Counted from the stretch's first letter, positions 47,701-58,793 are shown. The stretch: 64,000 nt of DNA from Smallanthus sonchifolius (GCA_023525975.1 CM042034.1:24441313-24505312); one strand, 5' to 3'. A program made the numbers and translations. The notes: a model not told the origin generated them from the sequence alone.

Positions 47701-50534
47701 ATGTTAACCCAAAAAAGAATTCCGAAATCGGTTTTCTAATCAATTTCAAATTTGTGATTTTCGAACCACTTTGACCATAGTAGTCGAATTCGAATAATTT
47801 TTTATTTTTTTATAAAAAGTATGTAATTTTTTATTATATATATAATTTTTTCTCATAATTTGGCTTATTCAAATTAACCCGAATTTGTATTTTCGAATTA
47901 GAAATGGTTTACGATTTCTACTACTACTTCGAATTCAGCTTAAAAAATTTCAATTCACATAAGCCCATAAAACAACAGGAGTGATGATACAAAAGGTCTG
48001 TCTAATGGTCAAATACATGTGATTTTGAATCATTATCAAGGTTAAGAGTGACAACAACTTTTTAATTAAAAAGGTACACCTAATATGATTGATTAAGAAT
48101 AAATTAGTATTTAAATTTGTATGTGCCAAAATGGAACATCAAGCACCCAAACAAGAAAAAAAGCATAAAGTAATGGACAAGACAAAAAAGAGAAATAACA
48201 TTAGAAATTTCTTCAAGGTAGGTTAACCTAAAGCAACACCCAAATTTCAACTATATTCGTGTATAAAAAGTTAAACAAAGCCAATCATCCTTGTACATTG
48301 AGGTCATAGCATCTTTCCAACTAATGCCATATTTGACCAGAAAAAAAGTTTTGACTTTTGATGATCAAAATATCAACTTTAAAAAGACGGAATTTGTTTA
48401 AGAATGTAACACCCTATGCCTTTTGGACGCATTGGTTAGATAACTTCACAGTTAAGCGTGCTCAGGTGGGGATAATCCAGGGATGTACGACTCCCTGTAA
48501 AGTTTTCATCCGGACAACCAAAAACAAATATGTGAGCTCGTAGTGATAAAACGGACAATATTGTTGATACGAGAGGTTGGATGTTCCAAAGAACTTGTTA
48601 TGGTTAGACAACATTTTACGATAATAAAGTGCTCCGGAAGTGAAAACCGAAGATAACCCATATCGGTTTTGAATTCTAAACCTTCAATGTTTGAACTTTG
48701 AATAGCAAGTAACATCTTAAAGGTCTAGAAACAAGTGAGGCCATTATATTTGAAAATTTGGCCAATCTTGACAATCTTATGCACCACTTGCCGCAATAAC
48801 AAAAGAAAAAAAGTAGTCAAGGACTTGAAACAGAGATTTAAAGAAATATTAAGAAAATTCAAACGAAAACACATAACAATCTAGAAAAAAATAAAATAAA
48901 ACAAATAGAAAGAATACTTTCGGTTCATTTACAATCTGTTATTGTACTTCAAACTCGTTACTAAAACCATCTAAATTCCAAAAAGAGTTGCAAAAACCGT
49001 ATAATATAGTTCATTAAATACCAATATACCATATAAACCAAGTTTGAAGAGCTAGTTTTAAGTCATTACAATTTTTCAATCAACTTAATTTTTTCCCCTA
49101 AAACAACACATTTCATCTACCCCATTTGGTCACAACCAACTTTGACCCGAGCCAAATTGATATTTTTTTTAAAATACGACATGTTTTAACCCATTTACCG
49201 CCTCGCGTGTTCTGCCACATTTAATACCATAAATAATCAAATTTAATTAAAAAGTAGACTTCTGGAAATTGGGATCACAATTGACTTCTTAATAATTTAA
49301 TACAAATTGCCAAAGTGGTGCAAAAACTTAATAATGAGTGAAAATAATAACACAAGTGAACACAAAATGAATCCATAAATTGAATCTAAAAAGTTAACCT
49401 TGATCAATATTTATAATTATTATTATTAATATTATTTTTTTGTCTTTCAAAAAACAACTTTTCTCATTTTATCTCATTAACTTTCTTTTTCCATAAAATG
49501 TCCCCTTCAACATTAGCGACGACACCAATATAATACGGTCAGAACACAATGTATCCAACAATATAATGTCACGTGCCTAACATGCTGGAAAACGCCCGTA
49601 CATATCATAACAGCGGCACATCCGTCAGTATTTCTGCGGTCTGTGTCATGGGCGCCATGCGAAGGAAGAGGACATTTTACGAAATTACCACAAAAATTAA
49701 ATATAATTATAAAAAGAAGGGATGAAGTGAAATACCAGAACTACCCCCATCTCCTTGCGTATCATTATTAAAAAACTTCTCCGTAGAATACCTCAAAAAA
49801 CACCCTGCATTCATACTCCTCCCTTCTCTACTCGGCAAACACCCAACCGCTTCTATTCTCGCTTTATCCAAACAGACCCCACACTCTTCCCCACTCAAAC
49901 TCTCCCAACACTGCGCCAACCCATAAACACCCTTCATCTCCAAAACACTAAAGCCGCCATTATTGACCGCTGACCTCGTCACATTTTCAACCAACTCCCC
50001 TACACTCCGATTAAATTCCAAAAAACCCCCTTGAAAATCACCAAAATTATCATTCACAACCCCCAACCTCGAACTACAGTTCCTAGCATCCGTTACAGGA
50101 TCAACCGCTTCTCGAAAAAAACTATGATTATCGTACCGAACAAAGCAACCGTCGAGGAACACTCTTCCGGATATTGCGGGAAGGCAGGCGGGAACGGCGG
50201 TGCGGCTGACGGCGTAGCAGACGAGACAGTCGGTGTGGGAGAGATCGCGGTGGCATTGAATTAACGCGAAGAAAGAAGTGGAATTGGAATTGGAACTGGA
50301 ATTGGAATTGGTGATGTTTGCGACGGCAAAATTGTTGTTGGAGTTGTTGAGGTTGCTAGAGAGCTGTTCCATTGCTTGTACGAACGTTGGGATGAAATTT
50401 GAGGTTGTTGCGCGGGCGGTGCCGCACGTGAGGTTGCCAGCTTGGGTGGCGCGGGGGTCGGAATCCGCGGCGGGGAGGTGAAGGATGAGGAGGAGGAGGC
50501 ATGTGAGGATGGTGAGGGGGGAATAGGAGTACAT
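44735..50534 (-). CDS. CRK42: Cysteine-rich receptor-like protein kinase, CRK42-like
   Basis: Plasma-membrane receptor kinase. Exons on the minus strand: 50534-49736, 47398-47285, 46832-46482, 45664-45439, 45328-45184, 45103-44735; all junctions are GT-AG and total 2004 nt (667 aa). Signal peptide 1-25; two DUF26/Gnk2 modules with C-x8-C-x2-C at C94/C103/C106 and C209/C218/C221; transmembrane helix ~275-297 in its own exon; kinase with GQGGAG loop (343-347), Lys363, HRD Asp457 and DFG Asp475. The block FFNEVNLISAIEHKNLVKLL and AEYIVRGQLTEKADV-type subdomain VIII resemble Arabidopsis CRK42. The linker before RIIHRD is about three residues shorter than usual in this family. DUF26 kinases act in stress, immune and redox signalling; the ligand is unknown. 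Orthology is by pattern only. Confidence 0.9.
46852..47225 (-). mobile_element. Degenerate Helitron in CRK intron 2
   Basis: Minus strand starts TCCTTACTATAATAAATAAG, has the acacgtgtc word near the 5' end and ends with stem ctcgtgtaatacatgg and a mutated terminus CTTAG before T. The 3' end is only 20 bases from the acceptor of exon 3. Confidence 0.5.
47399..49735 (-). other. Intron 1 of the CRK gene
   Basis: A 2.34-kb intron between the extracellular exon and the transmembrane exon, unusually long beside the other introns (80-1817 bp range includes intron 3 at 817 bp and intron 2 at 452 bp). It contains the solo Cassandra-like LTR 48405-48588 and no other recognised feature. Confidence 0.7.
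48405..48588 (+). mobile_element. Solo Cassandra-like LTR in CRK intron 1
   Basis: TGTAACACC...ATGTTCCA flanked by perfect 5-bp duplications AAGAA (48400-48404, 48589-48593). Inside is the 5S-rRNA-like word GTTAAGCGTGCTCAGG followed by ggataatccagggatg, then the ggacaatattgttgatacg segment shared with the LTRs at 51156-52165. Shorter than those LTRs by about 110 bp. It is inserted in the antisense orientation to the kinase gene. Confidence 0.85.
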
Positions 50535-50647
50535 GTGTGTGTTTGGGTTGGGTTGGGTTTAATTAGGATGTTGGTTTTTTTGGTTTGTTGGTTGTATATG
50601 TAGTGAGAAGGTTTTTGGGGAGTCAAAGGTTTAGAGGTGGTTTCACA

Positions 50648-50946
50648 TAGAGATGCACAAAAAAAACCGGTTTGAAAACACAAACCAGTTTCAAACCGAT
50701 ACCCGAACCGGTTTCAAACTGGTTCATACCGCCGGTTTGAAACGTATACATTTAAACCGGTTTGAAACAGAACCGATCCGCTTAAAAACTGGTTTCAAAC
50801 CGGTCAAACCTGGTCGACGGCCCATCTCAAACCGGTTTCAAACCGGTCCGGTTTGAACTTAAACCGGTTTTGACTTTTTGTTGACCAAACCAGTTAGGTT
50901 CGATTTTGAACCGGTTTGGGTTAAAAAATCATTATGTGCACCACTA
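50648..50946. mobile_element. hAT MITE in the CRK promoter
   Basis: Perfect 8-bp target duplication gtttcaca (50640-50647, 50947-50954). Ends TAGAGATGCACAAAA and inverted gtgcaccacta. The 299-bp interior is almost entirely aaaccggtttgaa palindromic words. It starts 113 bp upstream of the kinase start codon. Confidence 0.93.
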
Positions 50947-51155
50947 GTTTCACACACGCAATTTCTGGTGACAAAGTACTCAAATTAGAGATGATTTGTT
51001 TATTACAAATGTCATATCTAGGATAAAACTAGTTAATAATTAATTAAATGTTTATTTATATCGATAACACCATCTCCATCGGGCGTCATCGCTATTGATC
51101 TATGTCATTTTTCTTTTATGATGGACGCCCGTAGACTATATTGTTGAAAATGGTT

Positions 51156-52165
51156 TGTGACGCACTGAATTACCTGAATAATGATACCGAGAACAAATCC
51201 TACATCGGCCGTGGATAGGAGAGATCCTTGATTCATAAGTAAATGTCTTGCCTCTTACATCAACAACGCGTTTTGTGGCTTAATGTTAGTGGATGAGAGG
51301 AGAACTCCACTGTTAAGCGTGCTCAGATGAGAGTAATCCAGAGATGGGTGACCCCATTGGAAAGTTTTCACCCGATCAACAAAAAACAAATCAGTGATCT
51401 CTTAGGGGGCAAAACGGACAATATTGGTGGTACGAGAGGCCGAATGTTACAAATGGTATCAGAGTCACTCTTGTGCCGTTCGGGATGGTGGGGCAAACCT
51501 CATCGAGGACAATGAGTCCCTAAGGGGGGGGGGGTGAATTGTGACGCACTGAATTACCGAATTACTGAATTTGACACCCTAGGCAAATCCCACATCGGAC
51601 GTGGACATGAGAGATCCTTGGTTCATAAGTAAAGGTCCTGTCTCTTACATCAACAACGGGTTTTGGGGCTTAATGTAGTGGATGAGAGGAGAACTCCACA
51701 TTTAAGCGTTCTGTTAGATGCCTCTGATTAGATGTACCTCATTTTTGTCGTTTATTCGAATATCTGATTATTGATTCAAGCTACTTCCGCTCAAATTGAA
51801 ATCATATTGGTCACGTTTTATTAGGGGTATCAAAGTAGTATTTTATGCAATTTCGAGGACGATGAGTCCCTGGGGGGGATGTGACGCACTGAATTACCGA
51901 ATTACTGAATTTGACACCATAGGCAAATCCCACATCGGCCGTGGACATGAGAGATCATTGGTTCATAAGTAAAAAGGTCTTGCCTCTTATATCAACATGT
52001 TTTGGGCTTAATGTAGTGGATGAGAGGATAACTCGCGCTTGGATAGGAGTAATCCAGAGATGGGTGACCTCTGAGAAGTTTTCACCCGGACAACTAAAAA
52101 CAAAACCGTGAGCTCTTAGGGGGTAAAGCGGACAATATTGTTGATACTAGAGGCTGGATTATACA
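51156..52165 (+). mobile_element. Cassandra TRIM retrotransposon with three LTRs
   Basis: LTRs at 51156-51451, 51540-~51712 (truncated and continued by foreign sequence) and 51880-52165 start TGTGACGCACTGAATTACC and, where complete, end in ..TTACA/TATACA. Primer site TGGTATCAGAGT at 51454 and purine tracts (taaggggggggggtg; tgggggggatg) mark two internal domains. The LTRs carry the 5S-rRNA-like block (gaactccac..GTTAAGCGTGCTCAG, atgggtgacc) that defines Cassandra. Flanks tggtt and tggtc give a 4 of 5 target duplication. No protein is encoded. Confidence 0.88.
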
Positions 52166-52771
52166 TGGTCTAATAAAGATACGAAGATTGAAAAGTTGTG
52201 TTTTTTTTATAAAAAAATTTGGATAAGTGGCTGATCTTTGACAAAATAATTTTAAAGATTAACGGACGCCAATTATATGTTATAAACAGGGTTCATATAT
52301 TAAGAAAATAGATAAGTGTGTTCATCGAGCGAGTATGCCCTCAAATCAGATTGTTAGTCGTCAACTTAATTTGCATTTAGGTATGCTTTGAGATTGCTAA
52401 ATGCTTTATTTTTAAAACTGCTCGGGTTTTAAAAATTTATGTCAAAAATTAACAAAAATAAATTAACAAAACTGTATATTTATATTAAGTAATAAATATT
52501 GAAATTATTAGAGAAAAACAAATTATATATTTTAAACTAAAATAAATATGTTTTTTTATGAGAAAACCCAAATTAAAAACCCTAATTACCATATATTTAA
52601 AAAACAGAATGAAAATTACCTTCTAAAAATTCTTTTAAATTCTACTATAACTTTGAAAAGAGTTCTTGGTCTTGTTTGATCCGATCCTATTTTGCTTTTT
52701 ATATTTTGCAAATACTAACGAGCGAATTAAACGATATTCTTTTACATAGATAGACGAACGATGACACTTAA
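52166..52771. other. AT-rich spacer between Cassandra and the CACTA element
   Basis: No gene seen. Confidence 0.4.
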
Positions 52772-52947
52772 TACTACTAGAAAACTAGGAATTTACGACC
52801 AAACATTTACCACCGTTAATCACGGTCGTAAAATTAGCTACCGATTTGGCACGAATAAATTTACAACAGGGGGTCCTCAAGTATTATTAATATATGTAAA
52901 ACTAAACGAAACTATAAATGAATGTGGTGTGGCGTCATGTTTTTAAA

Positions 52948-52972
52948 TCTATACTATATAATAAATAAAGAT
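52948..52972 (+). mobile_element. Helitron-like 5' terminus inside the CACTA element
   Basis: TCTATACTATATAATAAATA after an A, identical to the start of the Helitron at 29828. The captured gene pieces begin soon after. No matching stem-plus-CTAG end was found before 58006. Confidence 0.5.
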
Positions 52973-53103
52973 TTTGATAGCCCCGATAGCAAAAACACAA
53001 TATGTTTTGGGCGTTTTATTTTTATTTATGTATTATGCATTCAACCTTCCATTCCACAAAAGTAAATCCACGCCTCTCTCTCTTTTAAAACAAACGAATA
53101 CGG

Positions 53104-54084
53104 ATTTCAGGGTCTACGCCACCAACCTCCTCCACCACCAACCATCGCCGCCGGAGTTCTGTCTGCCTCCAATGCTGGAATTCGACTTTTTTCGTGATGA
53201 AGACGAAGACGGTTCCATTAGTCATACCTCATCTGACGCCGACGGTGCTATTTCGTCCGATAAACAAACCCTAGATTTCCGTACATTAATCCACAACCTC
53301 ATATATCGTCTCAATTCTACACGTTTAACATCGAGTCTCACTCTTTGATGATCCGTTGCATCCTCGAAGGCCGTCTAACGATGCCGGATGAAATCAAGGA
53401 GGCGACGCCACTCGCGGTGCTCAATAGCTGGTGGTCGGTGTGGAAGGACCGTAATGACGACACGGCGCATCTGATGGCTTGAAAGTGGATTCAGGATAAG
53501 CTTACTTTTCGCGTTGGCGAACAAGGTAACAAATTCCTCTGCTTTAAGAACAATTCGAATAATCAACTCGTTTCACATATTAGTCAGTGGCAAGATATAG
53601 CTATGAGTTTTCATGCTGATGCTGATTAAAAGCACCTAGGGTTAAAGGAGACTATACATAGAATTAAGCAAGTGTGGACTGTAGGTGCTAAGTTGTATGT
53701 TATACCTGAAGCGTATATTAGGGTTTGTGTAGCTGCATGTCCTGTTTGTTCGGATTCAAATGGATATGCGGGAGCAGTTCTACTAAAAGGCGTAGGTTTG
53801 AATATACAGAGTCGTTTGATGTGCCAGCGAAAGAAGTACCTAATAAGTTGCAGCAACTAGCTGCTAAACACAAGGTTGTATTATGTATCAGGCAAAAGTA
53901 CATTAGGTATAAACCATTGAATAAAGTTAGAAGTGTAGGGGCGTATGAGTCAAATTCAGCAGGGTTGCTATCTGAGAAGCTGCAGCCTGATGATGTATTC
54001 GTTGGAAATAATGATTTGGCAGATTGGAGCCATCATCAGAAGATTTATGGGGATGACAAGGATACGGAATATAATCGAAGATGA
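53104..54084 (+). pseudogene. Captured fragment of an unidentified host gene
   Basis: Protein-like sequence runs through changing frames: MLEFDFFRDEDEDGSISHTS, then IRCILEGRLTMPDEIKEATP, AVLNSWWSVWKDRNDDTA, QVWTVGAKLYVIPEAYIR, CVAACPVCSDS and RRRFEYTESFDVPAKEVPNK. The CVAACPVC cysteines look like half of a metal-binding site. Stops (for example after HLMA and HADAD) and frameshifts break it. GC content and codon choice resemble a real exon rather than the AT-rich spacers. I do not recognise the family. Confidence 0.5.
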
Positions 54085-54175
54085 TGATGACACTTTTGGC
54101 CAAACTATTGGATATGTTGCTGTTGCCTCATGGGATCAGATCAGGGTAGATTGCAAGACTGAAAAGGATAATACA

Positions 54176-55160
54176 TCTGCAACCATGACTGCTCTTGCTG
54201 TTGATGTTGGTTTTCAAGATGGTGTTGGTGGCACTACATTTGCAACTGTTCTGATATTAGCTTGCATTGTATGGTCTCTATCTCTTTAAACGGATATTTT
54301 TATGATGCATATTTGTAAATGGATAAAAGATTTAGAATCTAGAGTTACATTATCACATATATTACTGTTAATTTTACTATGCATTAGTTTTACTATGCAT
54401 GGGGATTAAATTGCAAAAGAATAATCTGGTTGGCATTCATCTTGTAATTTCTTATTTTCAATTGAAATGCATGCATACCTTTTCCTAATATTTTGAATTT
54501 CACCTTTTTATTTAATGAAAAGATGTGATGATGTTACAACTTGTAATATCTTGTGAAATGGATTGTGTGACAGGTAATGTATGATGCAAGTGGTGTGTGA
54601 TTGCAAGCTGGACGCCAAGCAGAGGTTTGAACCTCCCCTTGTTGTCTGCTTACTTGTCAATTTTAGTATGAGTCAAATAGGTGTGTTGAAATGATATGCA
54701 AACACTTTTTTTTGTCCAGATTTAATAAATAATTAATGCACTAATTATGATTAGAAAAGCGATATTATATAGTAACAATCTAAATCTTTGAATGAAAGGA
54801 TTTATGAGGTTGTCCTTGTATGTGTTAAAAATTTCAGGTTCTGAATCAAATTGTATATCCATTGGCTGAGATCAGACCACTGCATGGACTTCATGGCCAC
54901 ACCCCTCCTCAGGTGAAAAAAACATTGCTTTTTGATGTTAGCCTGAACATCCAGTCTAACACATTATACAACCCGTATGACCATTTTAACCATATCACAC
55001 GACAGACAGTATAACCTCTATAGTGTCAGTGGTGTTCCTTTAGACCCAATCTACTTAAATTTGATAATCAACATTTCTGGGGATGGATTAATACTCATGT
55101 AAGGATTGTTCTTGATTGATGTTGCAGGCTGCTGTAGGTGGGTTGCTGGGATTTATTACA
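54176..55160 (+). pseudogene. Captured DUF212 (acid phosphatase/haloperoxidase-related) gene fragment
   Basis: Four exon-like blocks with intact splice borders: to 54268 (SATMTALAVDVGFQDGVGG.., ending LACI), 54574-54624 (VMYDASGV-stop-LQAGRQAE), 54838-54912 (VLNQIVYPLAEIRPL..GHTPPQ) and 55128-55160 (AAVGGLLGFIT). The order and wording match plant DUF212 proteins, which in full have HSATVTALA, MYDA.GVR and GHTP.QV. The usual His of the first motif is lost and a TGA replaces the Arg codon after SGV. Introns are kept, so the copy was made from DNA, not from mRNA. Confidence 0.8.
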
Positions 55161-55633
55161 AAAACGGTACCAACTGTTTTATCGTGTTTACATCTCTCCG
55201 TTTTATATTTCAACTTTCTCGCAATCCTTTCCAGAATGAGTTGGTACCGTTTTTGCAGAACGAGACTGCAGTTTTAACTGTTTATTGTCTAGTTAAATCT
55301 ACATTGAAATATGTTGAATCTGCAGCAGTGTTTACATCTAGTTATGAATTTATCTATATTGAATTTTAGTGAAAAGAACGAACCAACTTGCTGAGCCATG
55401 AGCTGGATTGATTGAGCCTAGGTTGATGCTCTGCTTCAACTCTCTTGTTGAACAACCCTAACATCAAGTTTGCTTTAAATTCCACAAGTTTTTCCACTTT
55501 TTACAACCTTTTAGTGACTGAATATGGACTTGTTTTATGCAGGCTGTTGCTCACATTTATCTTCAGCTTAACTAGACTACTAAGGCTCATGAAGCTCTGA
55601 AAGTAGATTTTCTCAATTTGGTCTTCCACTCTT

Positions 55634-56993
55634 ACGGCATCTGGTGGAATGGCTCCGCAAAGAGTTGAAAAGGTTGACGATGATTCAATGTTTGTTGGCA
55701 AACTGCCTGATGAAATCAATGAAATGAAAATTAGAGATGAAAAGGTGGAAAAGGTAATTGCTCTTGCCTCTTGATAGTTGGTATCATCAGCATAATATTT
55801 TACTTTAATGTTCATTGGGTGCATCTCTACTACAGTTTTCACATAAAACTACCCTCTTGTAGGAAATGGAGGCAACTGTAGTGGATGGAAATGGCACTGA
55901 AACTGGTCACATTATTGTTACTACTATTGGAGGAAGAAATGGTCAATCCAAGCAGGTAACTTTCATTCACTTTGTTATTGTATGGAAATAGCAGCATCCT
56001 GGCTACAAGGTAAATGTTTTAGGTGTCATCGTTTATAATTGATCTTTACTAAGCCATTTTAAGTGATCCTTACTTTGTGTCATGGGATATCTCAGTTTTT
56101 AATAATTCTAGTTTGTGGTGTTTGTTTTCTCATATACTTTTTGGGTTAATAAAAAAAGGCACTCAAGGTGTGTTTAATGTCATTCATAGGTAGTACTTTA
56201 GGGGTACATTATACATTATACTTTATTCCATTTGTTGTTTAAGTACTTTCTGATTTTTGATTTAACTTTTAACTTGTTTGACTGTTCTTTCAGACAATAA
56301 GCTATATGGCAGAGCGTGTGGTTGGCCAGGGTTCTTTTGGAATTGTGTTCCAGGTAATACTTTGAGTCATATCTGAATTGTAAGAATTGATATTTAATAG
56401 AGGTAGCATTATGGATGGGATGGGTAACTGATTAAAATGTGTCATTTTTTGTATGGGTCAAACGAGTTGGATTGCGTTGACCCGAAACATCTTGTCTCCC
56501 TAACTTTTGCATTTTCTATAATCAACTTGTGTATCAAATATCATTAAACAGATTATGCTGTATAATAACATAGTTTTCTGAATAAAATGATTAAGGAGGT
56601 TACATGCTGAGAAAATAGAATTTGGGATACTTTTGCCCTTAGCTTTTTTTATCTGCAACGGCTAACTCAAAGGATGCCCATGATTTATGTCAAACTGTAC
56701 ACCTATCAGGTATTCCCTTTTCATGTTATATTCATTTTCTATTCACATAGCCTGTTGCTAGGCATTTATTTATTTTCTGAACATATAATTATGTTATAAA
56801 TCTAATATTATGTAATGCCATGGTTTATTTCAGATTTTTAGAGCACTAGCATATATCCATGCAATTGGTGTCTGCCACCGGGACATCAAGCCTCAGAATC
56901 TTATTGAAGTAAAAAGATGTGACAATTTGAAAAATCTGTCTTGCAGGTGAATCCTCATTCACCAGCTCAAACTCTGTGACTTTGGAAGTGTAA
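55634..56993 (+). pseudogene. Captured shaggy/GSK3-type kinase gene fragment
   Basis: Exon blocks with GT-AG borders: 55634-55753 (ASGGMAPQRVEKV... NEMKIRDEKVEK), 55863-55955 (EMEATVVDGNGTETGHIIVT..), 56294-56353 (TISYMAERVVGQGSFGIVFQ), 56659-56709 (LTQRMPMIYVKLYTYQ), 56834-56908 (ALAYIHAIGVCHRDIKPQN) and 56947-56993 (VNPHSPAQ, stop). This is the N-terminal half of a plant GSK3/shaggy kinase. The start codon is ACG, the exons coding the rest of the N-lobe (including the catalytic Lys and the hinge) are missing between 56353 and 56659, and everything after the catalytic loop is absent. It cannot make a kinase. Confidence 0.88.
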
Positions 56994-57243
56994 ACTAATG
57001 GTTTGATGTCCATTTTAATGTGAGTTTTTTTATGAACAAGTTTTCAACGAGTCGTGAGGCCTAACTTAACTGATTTTTGATCTTGTTATATTTTATTTTT
57101 ATGAATATAGGGAAGGAAGGAGAATCCTGCTGAGTTCGACAAAGGACCAGCTCATAATTTATTTAAACTTTTTTAGAGATCTCTTGTTTGATTGTTATAT
57201 ATTTTGTTTAGAAATTTATGAATTTATATAATAGTTTGAATAA

Positions 57244-57567
57244 GTTGTAAAAATCGCTAGGCACTAGCCAAGCGGTGGGTACCGACCATGGATTAATCGT
57301 ATTGGAATTTTTACATGTAATTTTTCAAACTTCTATATATACGCACATTAATATGATTATAATACTTCAAAGTTCACATAAATGAGTTCCAATAGGTGAT
57401 TTAGACTAATTTGGTTCAGTTTTGACCAAATTTGATCTAATTTTAACCAAAATCATGATGTTGAAGCGCAATTAATTTGAACGACTGTACCGATTAATGA
57501 CTAATCGGCCATTAATCGGTAAGGGGGGATTACCGATTAATCGGAGGCTAGTTGGGATTTTTACAAC
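57244..57567. mobile_element. MITE-like repeat nested in the CACTA element
   Basis: Inverted ends gttgtaaaaatc / gatttttacaac; interior with cgattaatcg words. Related to 24680-24990. Confidence 0.5.
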
Positions 57568-57718
57568 CGAATATGTTTGTTTTATGAGATTTTTTATAAG
57601 TTTGGGTTGATTTGTGTTTGAATATTTCCGAGAATTTAAATAGATTTTGAAATTTTGATAACCGGTTATATATAAAAAAATAGCATTATTAGGTTTAAAA
57701 AAAAAATTTTAAAAACAT

Positions 57719-57990
57719 TTTGGTCGCAAAACGTTCACAACTGAAGAGGTCGCAAAAAGGTCGCAATTGAAGCGGTAGCAAATCGGTGGAAAACTGAAGT
57801 GGTGGCAAATCGGTGGCAAAGCGGTTGCAAAAGCAGTAGCAAAACGGTAGCAAAATGTTGCGGTCGCAAAATTAGCGACGGTTTTTGTCATTGCAAATTT
57901 GGTCGCAAAATAAAGAAGCGGTTGCAATTCAGTTGCAAAAGGGCAATTGCGACGTGCATTTTTCTTACCGCATTTTCGGTCACAAATGCC
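57719..57990 (+). repeat. CACTA subterminal repeats
   Basis: Words ggtcgcaaaa, ggtagcaaaa, ggtggcaaat and ggttgcaaaa recur every 12-25 bases up to the right terminal repeat. Such arrays in CACTA elements bind the TnpA-type protein. Confidence 0.75.
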
Positions 57991-58009
57991 CAGTTTTCTA
58001 GTAGTGTAA

Positions 58010-58585
58010 TAAAATGAAAGTGACGAGATCAAAAGTAGTACGACAAAAGCCAGGAAGGATGATTTGAAATGACAAAAGGCCAATGGCCAGGAATGTTTTA
58101 TGGTGTATGTATGACATGAGATTCATATTAAAAGACAAGAAAAATAAAAATAATACACTATGTAGTTTTGAGTTTCATATTTTGATATCAGAAAAAAAAA
58201 GTCAATGCATGGTCGTTTTTATTTACTTTTTCTTGTAAAACAATATATCATGTGTATTAAGACATTCACATGTTTGCTGGTACTTAAATCTCGTTTGGAG
58301 ATATATGTGTTAAAGTATTAAAATAATCTTCGTAGTGGGTTTCTCATCTTCATCCCAATATTTTAACTAAAAATCATTATTCTCTAAATTTATTTCTAAA
58401 TTTTTAAAACCTTTCACATCCCATTCCCTGTCCCTATTTCTATATTCTTTTTTTTTTATTATTTTTGTTTCTTACATTTAAAATTTTAACTTTTTTTAAT
58501 GGCAATTATATTATACGATAGGGTCTGGAACTACCAAGAAGGTAGATCGAAAAAACGATTACACAAACATGTTAAACATTTTCTA
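58010..58585. other. AT-rich spacer
   Basis: No gene seen. Confidence 0.4.
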
Positions 58586-58737
58586 ATTTTCCCACTCTAA
58601 CTCATGCCAATTGGCTCTATTTTTTATTCATAATAAGGTAGACGCCTTGATGTCTTCCATTACTTTTTCTTTGCCCCATGTGTTTCTTCCAAAAAGTATT
58701 TCATTCCTTGCTTTCCAAATTCTCCAGAGTGTCCCTA
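58586..58737 (-). pseudogene. LINE 3' coding tail fragment
   Basis: Minus strand reads GTLWRIWKARNEILFGRNTW, GKEKVMEDIKASTLL, stop, IKNRANWHELEW. TLW.IWKARNE..F with a following W.KNR is the usual C-terminal end of plant L1-type retrotransposon polyproteins and zf-RVT proteins. Only about 50 codons remain, with a TGA where Trp is expected. Confidence 0.6.
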
Positions 58738-58793
58738 ATATGATTTAAATTTTTGACTAATAACTATTTTGTCTTATTATGGATAAGACAAAA

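Larger units (their letters stand above)
52772..58006. mobile_element. Non-autonomous CACTA element carrying host gene fragments
   Basis: Terminal inverted repeats of about 33 bp: left TACTACTAGAAAACTAGG (first base changed from C), right, reverse-complemented, CACTACTAGAAAACTGGG. The 3-bp target duplication TAA is present on both sides (52769-52771, 58007-58009). The right subterminal region 57719-57960 has more than a dozen GGTNGCAAA words, as expected for transposase binding. The 5.2-kb body has no TnpA/TnpD-like gene and instead holds intron-containing pieces of host genes. Confidence 0.85.

Noticed and set aside
49755..50481. Plus-strand frames over the CRK ectodomain, one with ELELEL repeats
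   Set aside because: Antisense of the Asn/Ser-rich linker and DUF26 exon; no homology of their own.
51300..51370. 5S rRNA gene
   Set aside because: The 5S-like block is partial and lies inside a Cassandra LTR, so it is a retrotransposon feature.
55106..55369. 87-codon frame after the DUF212 block
   Set aside because: Runs from the last DUF212 exon into intronic sequence; not an independent gene.
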